Shown here: piece by piece, positions 33,344 through 41,278 of the stretch
How the letters are laid out: each line of letters opens with the position of its first letter
How positions within the stretch are numbered: position 1 is the first letter of the stretch
Assembly (NCBI RefSeq): GCF_001905725.1
Contig: NZ_LIWB01000004.1
Coordinates: 62,001 to 126,000 of the forward strand
From: Streptomyces sp. CB02400
GTDB lineage: Bacteria; Actinomycetota; Actinomycetes; Streptomycetales; Streptomycetaceae
Length of the DNA stretch: 64,000 bases
Reading direction: 5' to 3'
Program-made: the position numbers and the translations under genes
Notes under the pieces: model-generated
Databases searched by the model: none
Seen by the model: only the letters and a program-made list of their open reading frames with translations
Told to the model about the DNA's origin: nothing

Positions 33344-34711
33344 ATGACCGATCACCAGCACGCCACGACGGGTCCGGGACCCGTCTCGGGCCCGGAGGGA
33401 GCGACCGCCCCGCCACCGGAGCCGGCCGACGAGAGCGGGCACTTCCGGCGCGACCGCCGGCACCAGATGCTCGGCGGGGTGTGCGCGGGGCTCGGCCGGC
33501 AGTGCGACATGGACCCGGTGATCTTCCGGATCACGCTCGCGGTCCTGTCCGCCACCGGCGGCATCGGCCTCATCTTCTACGGCTTCGCCTGGCTCTTCGT
33601 CCCGTACGAGGACGAGGAGGAGAACGAGATCCGCCGGCTGCTGACCGGCCGGGTCGACGGCCACACCCTGACGGCCGTGCTGTTCGCGCTGGTCGGCTGC
33701 GGCGTCTTCCTCACCATGCTGAGCAACGACGGAGTGCTGAGCTTCGCCGTCATACTGTCCCTGCTGCTCGCCGGCGCCGGGTACTGGTCACGGCGGCGCG
33801 GTGCGCCCAGCCCCGACCACATCGCCGCCCAGGCCGTGGCCGACGCCCCGCCGGAGCCCCAGGCACCACCGGCCCCCTCCGCCTTCCCGTCGTGGTGGCG
33901 TGACCCCATCGTCAAGGACGGCACCCATGTCGGGGGCACGGGCTATCTGTGGGGCCCCCGGGACTCCCGCGACATGGACATCGCCGCCGCCGTCGACGTC
34001 GACACCGGCTTCGACCCCCGCACCGGCACCCGCGGGAAGGTGTACGCACCGCCCCTCCGTCCCCCGCTCCCGCGCGGCCCCCGTGGCGGGATCGGCGGCC
34101 GGGTCTTCCTGCTCGCCCTGCTCGCGGGCGGCCTCGGCACCGGGCTGACGTGGGAGAACCACCCCCTCGGCACCAGCCTGCAGACAGGTCTCGCCTGCGC
34201 GCTCGCCGTCTTCGGCCTCGGTGTGGCCGTCAGCGCGTTCCTCGGCCGCACCGGGGTGGGATCGATCATCCTGGCGGTCGTCACGGCGGGTCTGCTCGCC
34301 GGCTCGGCCGCCCTGCCCAAGGACATCGGCACCGACTGGAAGCAGACGACCTGGGAGCCCGCCTCGGTCGCGCAGATACGCCCGGCCTACGACCTGGGCG
34401 CCGGCGAGGGCGAACTGGACCTGTCCACGATACGTATCCCCGAGGACCGCACCGTCTCGACACGGGCCGATGTCGGCCTGGGCCGGATCCATGTGATCGT
34501 GCCCAGGGACGTGACCGTGAGGCTGAGCGTCGATGTGGGAGTGGGTGACATCCAGTTGCCGGGCGACAGGCAGAAGGACGTGGACGTGGCACCGGGCAAG
34601 CACAAGGAGGTGACCCTGGAGCCGCCGGCCGGCGTCGAGGAGGCGGGCACGCTCGTCCTCGATCTCCAGGTCGGCGCGGGACAGGCGGAGGTGAGCCGTG
34701 CTGCGTCATGA
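33344..34711 (+). CDS. PspC-domain membrane protein with LiaF-like C-terminus
   Basis: The 455-aa protein has a disordered start and a PspC domain at about residues 35-95 (FRRDRRHQMLGGVCAGLGRQ, then GLIFYGFAWLFVPYEDEEE). Several transmembrane segments follow (LTAVLFALVGCGVFLTML, FAVILSLLLAGAGYW, VFLLALLAGGLGTGL, GSIILAVVTAGLLAGSAAL). The C-terminal beta-rich domain is like that of LiaF/DUF4097-type stress proteins (YDLGAGEGELDLS, VSTRADVGLGRIHVIVPRDV, VGVGDIQLPG). In Firmicutes, LiaF restrains an envelope-stress kinase. Here the divergent kinase has its own PspC domain, so this protein is a good candidate negative partner; that is inference. The next small gene overlaps its end. Confidence 0.88.
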   Translation: MTDHQHATTGPGPVSGPEGATAPPPEPADESGHFRRDRRHQMLGGVCAGLGRQCDMDPVIFRITLAVLSATGGIGLIFYGFAWLFVPYEDEEENEIRRLLTGRVDGHTLTAVLFALVGCGVFLTMLSNDGVLSFAVILSLLLAGAGYWSRRRGAPSPDHIAAQAVADAPPEPQAPPAPSAFPSWWRDPIVKDGTHVGGTGYLWGPRDSRDMDIAAAVDVDTGFDPRTGTRGKVYAPPLRPPLPRGPRGGIGGRVFLLALLAGGLGTGLTWENHPLGTSLQTGLACALAVFGLGVAVSAFLGRTGVGSIILAVVTAGLLAGSAALPKDIGTDWKQTTWEPASVAQIRPAYDLGAGEGELDLSTIRIPEDRTVSTRADVGLGRIHVIVPRDVTVRLSVDVGVGDIQLPGDRQKDVDVAPGKHKEVTLEPPAGVEEAGTLVLDLQVGAGQAEVSRAAS

Positions 34712-34934
34712 GTTCCAGCCGGGCAGGCTGGTGGCCGGCGCCTTCCTCATCCTCGCCGCGGTGATCTACGCCGGTGACGCGGGCGGTGCCTGGGACACCC
34801 CGTGGTTCGTGGTGATCCCCGTGGTCACCGGCGGGCTCTGTCTGGCCGGCGCGGTGGGTTCCCTGACCGGCCTCGTACGGCGGCGCCGGGGCCGGACGGT
34901 TCCCCGGAGGACCGACGCGGAGACGGCGCCCTGA
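34698..34934 (+). CDS. Small two-helix membrane protein downstream of the PspC gene
   Basis: The 78-aa protein has two hydrophobic stretches (LVAGAFLILAAVIYAGDAGG and WFVVIPVVTGGLCLAGAVGSL) and a basic tail (RRRRGRTVPRR). It starts at GTG 34698 inside the end of the PspC gene, with GGAGGTGAG just before, so the two are translationally coupled and probably co-localise in the membrane. No family is recognised. It converges with the DoxX gene with a 7-base gap. Confidence 0.75.
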   Translation: MLRHEFQPGRLVAGAFLILAAVIYAGDAGGAWDTPWFVVIPVVTGGLCLAGAVGSLTGLVRRRRGRTVPRRTDAETAP

Positions 34935-34941
34935 GCGGGGG

Positions 34942-35472
34942 TTACCGGTACTCCCCCGCCCGCTGCCGCCGCCGCGCGCGAAGAGCGGCGTCCACGGACA
35001 GCAGCGGGGCGCCCGCCAGCACCAGCGGGGTCCAGGCCATCAGATACGGGAGGTCGTTGCCGTAGTAGTACGGATCGGCGGCCCAGCTCACGGTCAGCCA
35101 CAGACTGAGGGAGATCAGCGCGCCGCCCAGGGCGGCCAGGCGGGTGAGCAGGCCGAGCAGGGCGCCGATGCCGACGGCCAGCTCTCCGAGGGCGATGGCG
35201 TAACCGAAGGCGACCGGGCTCTCCAGCGCCATGTCGACCAGGGCGGGGAGGGCGGAGGAGTCGCGGACGCCGCGCATCATGTCGCCGATCGAGCCGGCGC
35301 CGGAGTCCTTCATGAACGCGCTGTCCGTGAGTTTGTCGAGGCCGGCGTAGATGAAGGTGATGCCGAGGAAGAGGCGTAGGGGGACGAGGGCGTAGCGGGT
35401 GGCGGTGTCCCGCCAGTCTCTGTCGCCGTCGAGGTGTGGGGAGTGCGTTTCCGTGCGCATACCGTGAGTCAT
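34942..35472 (-). CDS. DoxX family membrane protein
   Basis: The 176-aa protein has the DoxX pattern of four membrane helices. It starts with LRLFLGITFIYAGLDKLTD and continues with FGYAIALGELAVGIGALLGLLTRLAALGGALISL and PYLMAWTPLVLAGAPLL. DoxX proteins are linked to thiol and oxidative stress in actinobacteria and to respiratory quinol oxidation elsewhere; the role here is unspecified. Two starts are possible, ATG 35472 (MTHGMRTET) and ATG 35460; the first has a GAGAGG upstream. The gene is alone and faces the repeat-rich intergenic region. Confidence 0.88.
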   Translation of the reverse strand: MTHGMRTETHSPHLDGDRDWRDTATRYALVPLRLFLGITFIYAGLDKLTDSAFMKDSGAGSIGDMMRGVRDSSALPALVDMALESPVAFGYAIALGELAVGIGALLGLLTRLAALGGALISLSLWLTVSWAADPYYYGNDLPYLMAWTPLVLAGAPLLSVDAALRARRRQRAGEYR

Positions 35473-35620
35473 CGCTGTCCGCCGCCTCTCACTGCCGTGC
35501 CGGCACTCCTCGACACGAGGATACGTATGACGAATGAGGGCGGCTCAATCCTGTGGACGGGGTTTTTCTTCGGAGCGCGGTGCTTGTGGGTGTCCCTCGT
35601 TGGTGTGGGCCGGGGGGTGT

Positions 35621-35691
35621 CCGCGCAGCCCGGCGCTTGCGGGGTGCCGTCGCGCCCACCCGTGCCGCCCCAGCGGCACGACTGCCCGCGG
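35621..35691 (-). repeat. Dispersed intergenic repeat, short form
   Basis: Read on the minus strand, this starts with CCGCGGGCAGTCGTGCCGCT and GGGGCG like the copy at 21349 and ends with GGGCGCGACGGCACCCCGC and GCGCCGGGC. The roughly 40-base hairpin segment of the long copy is replaced by 4 bases. Confidence 0.8.
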
Positions 35692-35843
35692 GAACGCGGG
35701 AACGGCGGCACGCGGGAACGGCGGCACGCGGGAACGGCGGCACGCGGGAACGGCGGCACGCGGGAACGGCGGCACGCGGGAACGGCGGCACGCGGGAACG
35801 GCGGCACGCGGGAACGGCGGCACGCGGGAACGGCGGCACGCGG
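35692..35843. repeat. 16-bp minisatellite, nine copies
   Basis: The unit AACGGCGGCACGCGGG begins at 35701 and every 16 bases up to 35829. Eight copies are perfect and the ninth differs in its last base. A partial unit precedes. There are no unique spacers, so it is not a CRISPR array. It abuts the end of the dispersed element. Confidence 0.97.
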
Positions 35844-35889
35844 CTGCCCGCGGGGAGCGGTTGTCTGCGGGCGTGCCGCAGGCCAGCAC

Positions 35890-37170
35890 CTAGTCCGTCA
35901 CGTCGATCGTGTAGCGGTTTGTTTCTGCTCCTGCTGCTGTGATGACCTGGACCTCCACCCGTCCCGGTTCCACCTCTGCCGGGACCGGGACGGTCAGGAG
36001 TGTGTCTGTCGGGTTGTCGAAGCCGCCTGTGACCGGGACCAGCGGCACGTGCACGTTGACCGGTCCGACCCGGACCACCATCCGGGACAGCCGGTCCGCC
36101 CCCTGGGCGCCCACCGGAACGAACCCGGCCCCCCGGATCTCGATGTCGTCCCCCGTCCGGATCGGCGCGTCCAGGTCACCGGCCTCGCGCGCCCGCACCA
36201 CCGAAAGGATCACCGGACGGCCGCCCTCCGCGTACTTCCCCGCGAGATACGTCGCCGCCGACACCAGCACCACCACCGCGAGCCCCCACGGCAGATCCGG
36301 CAACTGGTCCGGCCGCCGGGCCAGCCGCACCGCCGCGAACACCAGGGCGACACCGCTGATCACGACGTACTGGATGTCGGCGAAGCTCCCCCGCCCCGAG
36401 TCGTCGGTCAGCAGGTCCGCCGCCCTGGGCCGGTACGCGCGTACCTTCTGCAGCCGCTGCCCCAGCACCCGCAGCCCGACCACCCGCCGCACCAGCACGG
36501 CGATCCCGCACACCACCGCCAGCACGGTCACCACACCGGCACCGCGGGCGAGTTCCAGCCCGTCGATCAGCGCGTCCCGCTCCCGGTTCCCGGAGGCGGC
36601 CGCGAGCCGCCCCACCAGGACGAGCACCGCGAACGCCAGGAACAGCACCCAGCACGCGGCCACCGCACGGGACGTGGAGAGCCGGTTGTCCTCCCCGATC
36701 ACCGGCGCCAGCGCACCCCCGCGCGCCCGGTGGAACCACGACGCGGCGGTCAGCGCCCCGGCCACCACCAGCGCGGCCAGCAGCCCGGCGGTGCGCGCGG
36801 CGGTCCACCCCGCACCGATCGCCGTGAGCGCCTGCCCCAGGAGCAGCAGCACGACGCCCGCCCACACCACACCCGCGGTCCGCCGCCACAGCCGTACCAG
36901 CCATGCCGCGCCCTCGGCCCGCCCCCGTTCGGCGACGACCTCCGCGGCCTGCGTCAGCTCCTCCGACACCCACTGCCGGGAGGCGGAGGCGGAGTGGGCC
37001 ACCGCGGCCGGCACCCCCTGTCCGGCCGCGAACTCGTCCCGCTTCAGCAGGAACGCGGCGACCGCCCGCCGATGCCCCTCACGCGCCCCGTGCGGACAGT
37101 CCCCGCAGGTGCAGCCCCCCTCGTGGGCGCCCATGTCGGGGCCGCCCCGCCTAGCCTCCTGCACCGCCAC
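35890..37170 (-). CDS. Multi-pass membrane protein with Cys motif and IPT/TIG-like C-terminus
   Basis: The product is 426 aa from GTG 37170, or 414 aa from ATG 37134 (MGAHEGGCTCGDCPHG), which may be the true start because GGCGGGG lies 7 bases before it. The N-terminus has a compact GCTCGDCPHG motif that could bind zinc or another metal. About six membrane helices follow (for example VVWAGVVLLLLGQALTAIGAG and AVAACWVLFLAFAVLVLVG). The last 100 residues look like an immunoglobulin-like IPT/TIG fold (GDDIEIRGAGFVPVG, then VPVPAEVEPGRVEVQVITAAG). I do not recognise the family as a whole. Function is unknown. Confidence 0.7.
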   Translation of the reverse strand: MAVQEARRGGPDMGAHEGGCTCGDCPHGAREGHRRAVAAFLLKRDEFAAGQGVPAAVAHSASASRQWVSEELTQAAEVVAERGRAEGAAWLVRLWRRTAGVVWAGVVLLLLGQALTAIGAGWTAARTAGLLAALVVAGALTAASWFHRARGGALAPVIGEDNRLSTSRAVAACWVLFLAFAVLVLVGRLAAASGNRERDALIDGLELARGAGVVTVLAVVCGIAVLVRRVVGLRVLGQRLQKVRAYRPRAADLLTDDSGRGSFADIQYVVISGVALVFAAVRLARRPDQLPDLPWGLAVVVLVSAATYLAGKYAEGGRPVILSVVRAREAGDLDAPIRTGDDIEIRGAGFVPVGAQGADRLSRMVVRVGPVNVHVPLVPVTGGFDNPTDTLLTVPVPAEVEPGRVEVQVITAAGAETNRYTIDVTD

Positions 37171-37343
37171 GCCCGAAGCCCGCCTTCCCCACCGTCAAAG
37201 CCATCGAAATCATCGAAGCCGTCAAGAAAACACGACACAAGTCCCCCACGACGAAAGCGAATTGTGCCCTACCTCGCCCTCTCCCCGTCCGGCAGGTCCG
37301 GTCCGGACGAGTGAATTTCGCGGCGCCGGGTTGACCCTGCCGG

Positions 37344-38138
37344 CTAGCCCAGCAGATCCGGCTCGCTCCGGCTGATGTCCTGCCACATCGGCTGGTAGTT
37401 GATCCACGCCACCAGGTCCCCGCCCAGCTGCTCCCTCGTCGCCACCGCCTGCCGGTGGTCGATGAGGACGGGCCGGCCCGCCGCCCTCGCGGTGAGCTGC
37501 ACCTGGCAGGACCGCTCCATCGTCACGAACCACCAGGCCGCCGCGTCCACCGAGTCGCCCACGGTGAGCAGCCCGTGGTTGCGCAGCACCAGTGCCTTGT
37601 GGGAGCCGAGCACATCCGCGATCCGCCTCCCCTCCTCGGCGTCGACGGTGACGCCGCTGTAGGCGTCGTAGAGGGCGTGGTCCTCGTAGAAGGCGCAGCT
37701 CTCCTGGGTGATCGGGTCGAGCAGGTCGCCGAGGGCGGCGAGGGCGCGGCCGTGCACCGAGTGGCAGTGGGCGACGGCGACGACGTCGGGCCGGGCCGCG
37801 TGCACCTGGACGTGCACGGTGAACGCGGCCTGGTTGACGTGGTGGCCGCCCTCGACGACCTGGCCGTCCCGGTTGGCGAGCACCAGGTCGCTCACGGTGA
37901 CCTGCCGGAAGGGCATCCCGAACGGGTTGACCCAGAAGCAGTCGCTGAACTCCGGGTCGCGTGCGGTGATGTGCCCCGAGACACCGTCCTCGTAGCCGAG
38001 CCGCCCGAAGAGCCGCAGCGCGCCCGCGAGCCGCTCCTTGCGGTGCCGGCGCTCGTCGTCGACCGACTCGTGCATGGGCGGCATGGCGAAGCGCAGTTTG
38101 TCGGTGGGCAGCGGCAGGGGCGGCGTGGGCCCGTGCAT
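37344..38138 (-). CDS. Class II aldolase/adducin family protein
   Basis: The 264-aa protein has the class II aldolase fold used by fuculose-phosphate aldolase, ribulose-phosphate epimerase and related decarboxylases. The zinc ligands are present: VVAVAHCHSVHGRALA (HxH) and LVLRNHGLLTVGDS (third His). The acidic residue is probably the Glu in ITQESCAFYEDH. The N-terminal FGRLGYEDGVSGHITARDPE is also typical. The exact substrate cannot be told, and many actinobacterial members are uncharacterised. The ATG at 38138 has GGGAGGACT upstream. It is divergent from the PNPOx-fold gene across a 126-base gap that holds a good operator candidate. Confidence 0.9.
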   Translation of the reverse strand: MHGPTPPLPLPTDKLRFAMPPMHESVDDERRHRKERLAGALRLFGRLGYEDGVSGHITARDPEFSDCFWVNPFGMPFRQVTVSDLVLANRDGQVVEGGHHVNQAAFTVHVQVHAARPDVVAVAHCHSVHGRALAALGDLLDPITQESCAFYEDHALYDAYSGVTVDAEEGRRIADVLGSHKALVLRNHGLLTVGDSVDAAAWWFVTMERSCQVQLTARAAGRPVLIDHRQAVATREQLGGDLVAWINYQPMWQDISRSEPDLLG

Positions 38139-38219
38139 GAGTCCTCCCGCGGGGGGTGTGCGTACGGGGCGGAAGTTACCGGCGGGACGCGCCGGACGAC
38201 AGCTCTGTTCCGTAACACC

Positions 38220-38248
38220 GGATACCCGACACAAGATGTCCGGTATCC
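38220..38248. promoter_or_regulatory. 12-bp inverted repeat between aldolase and PNPOx-fold genes
   Basis: GGATACCCGACA, five bases (CAAGA), then TGTCCGGTATCC form an inverted repeat with one mismatch. It ends 16 bases before the rightward start codon and lies between divergent genes. It looks like an operator overlapping the rightward promoter. Confidence 0.5.
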
Positions 38249-38264
38249 CCGTCACACTCGGTCC

Positions 38265-38744
38265 ATGCACACGAACTGGGCGGCCTTCACCGCCGCCGAA
38301 CCGGAGCTCGCCAAGACCGTGGAGGAGCGCTTCGCCGCGTACACCCACCACGTTCTCGCGACCCTGCGCAAGGACGGCTCACCGCGTACCACGGGCCTGG
38401 AGGTCCGCTTCCTGAACGGGGAGCTGTGGTTCGGCATGATGCCGGACTCGCTCAAGGCGCTCGATCTGCGCCGCGACCCGCGCTTCGCGCTCCAGGCGAA
38501 CCCGGGCGACGGCACCGGCATGGGCGGCGGCGACGTCCGTATCGGCGGCCGGGCGGTCGAGATCGCCGACGACGACACGGAGACCCGGCGCCGGTACGCC
38601 GAAGAGGTGGAACCGCCGGAGCCGTTCCACCTCTTCCGCACCGAGCTGACGGAGGTCGTGAGGACCTACGTGGAGGACGAGAAGTACCTCGTCGTCCAGG
38701 TCTGGAAGCCCGGAGAGCCGGTGCGCGCTCTCAAACGGACATGA
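38265..38744 (+). CDS. Pyridoxamine 5'-phosphate oxidase-fold protein
   Basis: The 159-aa protein has the split-barrel flavin/F420-binding fold: YTHHVLATLRKDGSPRTTGLEVRFLNGELWFGM, LDLRRDPRFALQANPGDG, and an end typical of the PNPOx-like superfamily (YLVVQVWKPGE). The family uses FMN, F420 or heme; the sequence does not settle which. The start is ATG 38265. There is no good ribosome binding site, and the start lies close to the inverted repeat, so a leaderless transcript is possible. It converges with guaA with a 9-base gap. Confidence 0.88.
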   Translation: MHTNWAAFTAAEPELAKTVEERFAAYTHHVLATLRKDGSPRTTGLEVRFLNGELWFGMMPDSLKALDLRRDPRFALQANPGDGTGMGGGDVRIGGRAVEIADDDTETRRRYAEEVEPPEPFHLFRTELTEVVRTYVEDEKYLVVQVWKPGEPVRALKRT

Positions 38745-38753
38745 CCGTGGGGA

Positions 38754-40334
38754 CTACTCCCACTCGATGGTGCCCGGCGGCTTGGAGGTCACGTCGAGGA
38801 CGACGCGGTTGACGTCCCGCACCTCGTTGGTGATCCGGGTCGAGATCTTCGCGAGGACGTCGTACGGCAGCCGCGACCAGTCGGCGGTCATGGCGTCCTC
38901 GCTGGAGACGGGGCGCAGCACGATCGGGTGACCGTAGGTGCGGCCGTCGCCCTGGACGCCCACCGAGCGCACGTCCGCGAGCAGGACGACCGGGCACTGC
39001 CAGATGTCCCGGTCGAGACCGGCCGCGGTCAGCTCCTCGCGGGCGATGGCGTCGGCCTCGCGGAGCAGGTCGAGCCGCTCCTTGGTGACCTCGCCGACGA
39101 TGCGGATGCCCAGGCCGGGGCCGGGGAACGGCTGGCGCTGGACGATCTCCTCGGGCAGGCCGAGCTCCTGGCCGACCATCCGGACCTCGTCCTTGAACAG
39201 CTTGCGCAGCGGCTCGATCAGCTTGAACTCGAGGTCCTCGGGCAGGCCGCCCACGTTGTGGTGGGACTTGATGTTGGCGGTGCCGGTGCCGCCGCCGGAC
39301 TCGACGACGTCCGGGTAGAGCGTGCCCTGGACCAGGAACTCCACCGCCGGACCCTCGTCCGCGATGATCTCTGCCTGGGCCTGCTCGAAGACCCGGATGA
39401 ACTCCCGGCCGATGATCTTCCGCTTCTCCTCTGGGTCGGAGACGCCCTTCAGAGCCGTGAGGAACCGCTCCTGCGCGTCCACGACCTTGAGCTGTACGCC
39501 GGTCGCGGCCACGAAGTCCTTCTCGACCTGCTCGGTCTCGCCCTTGCGCATCAGGCCGTGATCGACGTACACGCAGGTCAGCTGGGAGCCGATGGCCTTC
39601 TGGACGAGGGCTGCGGCGACGGCGGAGTCCACGCCGCCGGACAGGCCGCAGATGGCGCGCTTGTCGCCGACCAGCTCGCGGATGGCGTCGACCTGCTCGT
39701 CGATGACGTTGCCGGTGGTCCAGTCCGGGGTGAGGCCCGCGCCCCGGTACAGGAAGTGCTCCAGCACCTGCTGCCCGTGCGTGGAGTGCATCACCTCGGG
39801 GTGGTACTGGACTCCGTAGAGCTTCTTGTCGTCGTTCTCGAACGCGGCGACCGGGACGATGTCCGTCGAGGCGGTGACGGTGAAGCCCTCGGGGGCGGCG
39901 GAGCAGGCGTCGCCGTGCGACATCCAGACGTCCTGCTCGTCCGGGGTGCCCTCGAAGAGGGTGGAGGAGTTCTTGGCGACGTGCAGGTCCGTACGGCCGT
40001 ACTCACGGGCGCCGGTGTTGTCCACCTGGCCGCCCAGGCTCTGAGCCATGAGCTGGAAGCCGTAGCACATGCCGAAGACGGGGACGCCGGCCTCGAAGAT
40101 CTCGCGGTCGAGACTCGGGGCGCCCTCCTCGTACACGGACGAGGGGCCGCCGGACAGGATGATCGCCGCGGGGTTCTTGGCGAGGATCTCCTCGACCGGC
40201 ATGGTGCTCGGCACGATCTCGCTGTAGACCCGCGCCTCGCGGACGCGACGGGCGATGAGCTGGGCGTACTGCGCGCCGAAGTCGACGACCAGGACGGTGT
40301 CGGGCGCGTTGGCAGCGGGAGACGCTGATGACAC
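38754..40334 (-). CDS. guaA: GuaA: GMP synthase (glutamine-hydrolysing)
   Basis: GuaA converts XMP to GMP using ATP and glutamine. The 526-aa protein has an N-terminal class I amidotransferase ([20 protein letters not shown]; nucleophile in [13 protein letters not shown]; His and Glu in YGVQYHPEV). The ATP pyrophosphatase has the P-loop [17 protein letters not shown]. The C-terminal dimer domain has [16 protein letters not shown] and ends [11 protein letters not shown]. All active-site residues are present. The GTG 40334 start has GGAAGG upstream. With guaB and guaB3 near the right end, it supplies the guanylate branch. It is a single gene, divergent from the chorismate mutase leader. Confidence 0.98.
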   Translation of the reverse strand: MSSASPAANAPDTVLVVDFGAQYAQLIARRVREARVYSEIVPSTMPVEEILAKNPAAIILSGGPSSVYEEGAPSLDREIFEAGVPVFGMCYGFQLMAQSLGGQVDNTGAREYGRTDLHVAKNSSTLFEGTPDEQDVWMSHGDACSAAPEGFTVTASTDIVPVAAFENDDKKLYGVQYHPEVMHSTHGQQVLEHFLYRGAGLTPDWTTGNVIDEQVDAIRELVGDKRAICGLSGGVDSAVAAALVQKAIGSQLTCVYVDHGLMRKGETEQVEKDFVAATGVQLKVVDAQERFLTALKGVSDPEEKRKIIGREFIRVFEQAQAEIIADEGPAVEFLVQGTLYPDVVESGGGTGTANIKSHHNVGGLPEDLEFKLIEPLRKLFKDEVRMVGQELGLPEEIVQRQPFPGPGLGIRIVGEVTKERLDLLREADAIAREELTAAGLDRDIWQCPVVLLADVRSVGVQGDGRTYGHPIVLRPVSSEDAMTADWSRLPYDVLAKISTRITNEVRDVNRVVLDVTSKPPGTIEWE

Positions 40335-40446
40335 GAGGTGCCTTCCGGCGGTGGGGCGGGGGTCTTGTGCCTCCCAATTCTACCGAGGCGGCGGCGGACC
40401 ACGTCCCGCCACCGGAACCGGGCCCCGTCTCACTATGCGATCCGTG

Positions 40447-40475
40447 TTGGACAGCCGCGGCCGGCCGGGCATACT
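40447..40475 (+). promoter_or_regulatory. Probable sigma-HrdB promoter for the chorismate mutase leader
   Basis: TTGGAC (40447-40452), a 17-base spacer, then CATACT (40470-40475) gives a good vegetative promoter. Transcription should start near 40481-40483, which is exactly the ATG of the leader peptide at 40482, so the leader mRNA would be leaderless. Confidence 0.65.
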
Positions 40476-40481
40476 TGCCCC

Positions 40482-40553
40482 ATGCTCACGCACCCGACCT
40501 TCCTCTTTACCTATGGCGACCGGCCCGCCGGCTGCCATGGTCGTGCTGCTTGA
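40482..40553 (+). CDS. Phe/Tyr-rich leader peptide upstream of chorismate mutase
   Basis: This is a 23-codon open frame starting MLTHPTFLFTYGDRP and ending in TGA at 40551. Residues 7-11 are Phe-Leu-Phe-Thr-Tyr, with the rare codons TTT (Phe) and TAT (Tyr). It begins at the predicted transcription start and is followed after 19 bases by a strong terminator, then by the chorismate mutase gene. This is the layout of a ribosome-mediated attenuator: slow decoding of Phe/Tyr codons would prevent terminator folding. Phe and Tyr are the end products of the chorismate mutase branch, which fits well. There is no direct evidence of translation. Confidence 0.65.
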   Translation: MLTHPTFLFTYGDRPAGCHGRAA

Positions 40554-40572
40554 GCAACTGACAAGCGACTTC

Positions 40573-40614
40573 CCAGGCGCCCCGGGCCGACAAGGTCCGG
40601 GGCGCCTGGCGTTT
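40573..40614 (+). terminator. Attenuator terminator in the chorismate mutase leader
   Basis: CCAGGCGCCCCGG (40573-40585) pairs perfectly with CCGGGGCGCCTGG (40597-40609), has an 11-base loop, and is followed by CGTTTT. It lies between the leader peptide and the chorismate mutase start, not after a gene. The segment CCGGCTGCCATGG (40528-40540) could pair imperfectly with the 5' arm as antiterminator. Confidence 0.8.
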
Positions 40615-40668
40615 TCCTCCGGACCCTGTCGCTCCGGGGCACCGCACCCACCCACGAGGAGCCCCGGC

Positions 40669-40965
40669 ATGACCGCCACCACGACGGAGTCGACCGAGAA
40701 GACCGGCGCCCGCACCACCGAGGCCGCCGAGCTGATCACCGGCGCCCGCGAGCGGATCGACGCGCTCGACGACCGGATCATCGGCCTGATGCAGGAACGG
40801 ATGGCCGTGTCGGCCGTCATCCAGAAGGAACGGATCGCCTCCGGCGGGCGGCGGGTGAACCTGTCCCGCGAGATGGAGGTCCTCGCCCACTACCGGGACG
40901 CCCTGGGCAAGCCGGGCACCACGCTCGCGATGACCCTGCTGGAGCTGTGCCGCGGCAGGATCTGA
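40669..40965 (+). CDS. Chorismate mutase, AroQ class
   Basis: The 98-aa protein is a helical chorismate mutase of the AroQ type that converts chorismate to prephenate on the way to Phe and Tyr. It shows ARERIDALDDRIIGLMQERMAVS, where Arg and Asp line the active site. VIQKERIASGG contains the conserved Lys, and VNLSREMEVLAHYRDALG follows. It has no signal peptide and no fused dehydratase, so it is the short cytoplasmic form. The ATG 40669 has GAGGAG upstream. Expression is probably attenuated by the Phe/Tyr leader peptide and terminator just before it. The hairpin at 41217-41246 ends the transcript. Confidence 0.93.
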   Translation: MTATTTESTEKTGARTTEAAELITGARERIDALDDRIIGLMQERMAVSAVIQKERIASGGRRVNLSREMEVLAHYRDALGKPGTTLAMTLLELCRGRI

Positions 40966-41278
40966 ATCCGCGTTCGCGGTACAGACGTACGCACACCCCT
41001 CACCCGTACGCACACTCCTCACCCGTACGGCGCGTGACCGGCACCGCAACCGCTTCGTTGGTACCGGTGTCCGCGTCGGCCAGGGGCGGGCCCGAGCAGA
41101 ACCACGCGTGGCTCGCCGGAGCGATGAGACGTGCGGATCATGCCGTACGTCGTGGGACCTCGCTCCGGAGAAGTGACCGGACGGCAGGGGACAGCGGCCC
41201 GGTCACCCCAGAGAACGGCCGGTCCCGGGGACGCCCGGGACCGGCCGGCGGAGAGCGCGCGGAAACCCGCCGTACGTC
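40966..41278. other. Intergenic region after chorismate mutase
   Basis: This 313-base region contains a 19-bp tandem repeat (40986-41004 and 41005-41023, one mismatch, plus a third CGTACG) and the strong hairpin at 41217. No gene is supported. Confidence 0.5.
41217..41246. terminator. 13-bp perfect hairpin between convergent genes
   Basis: GGCCGGTCCCGGG pairs with CCCGGGACCGGCC around a 4-base loop. It lies 32 bases from the stop of the leftward gene at 41279 and serves both directions. Confidence 0.75.

Larger units (their letters stand above)
35473..35889. other. Repeat-rich intergenic region
   Basis: This 417-base gap lies between the DoxX start and the next leftward stop. It contains the short form of the dispersed element and a nine-copy 16-bp array, both annotated separately. 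Many open frames run through the array only because the unit lacks stop codons; none has coding character. Confidence 0.7.

Noticed and set aside
35692..35843. Possible CRISPR array
   Set aside because: The 16-bp units are directly adjacent with no spacers, and no cas genes are present.
35534..35942. Several open frames with repeated GTRERRHAGTAARGNGG-type peptides
   Set aside because: They exist only because the 16-bp array has no stop codons in any frame; no start signals or homology are seen.
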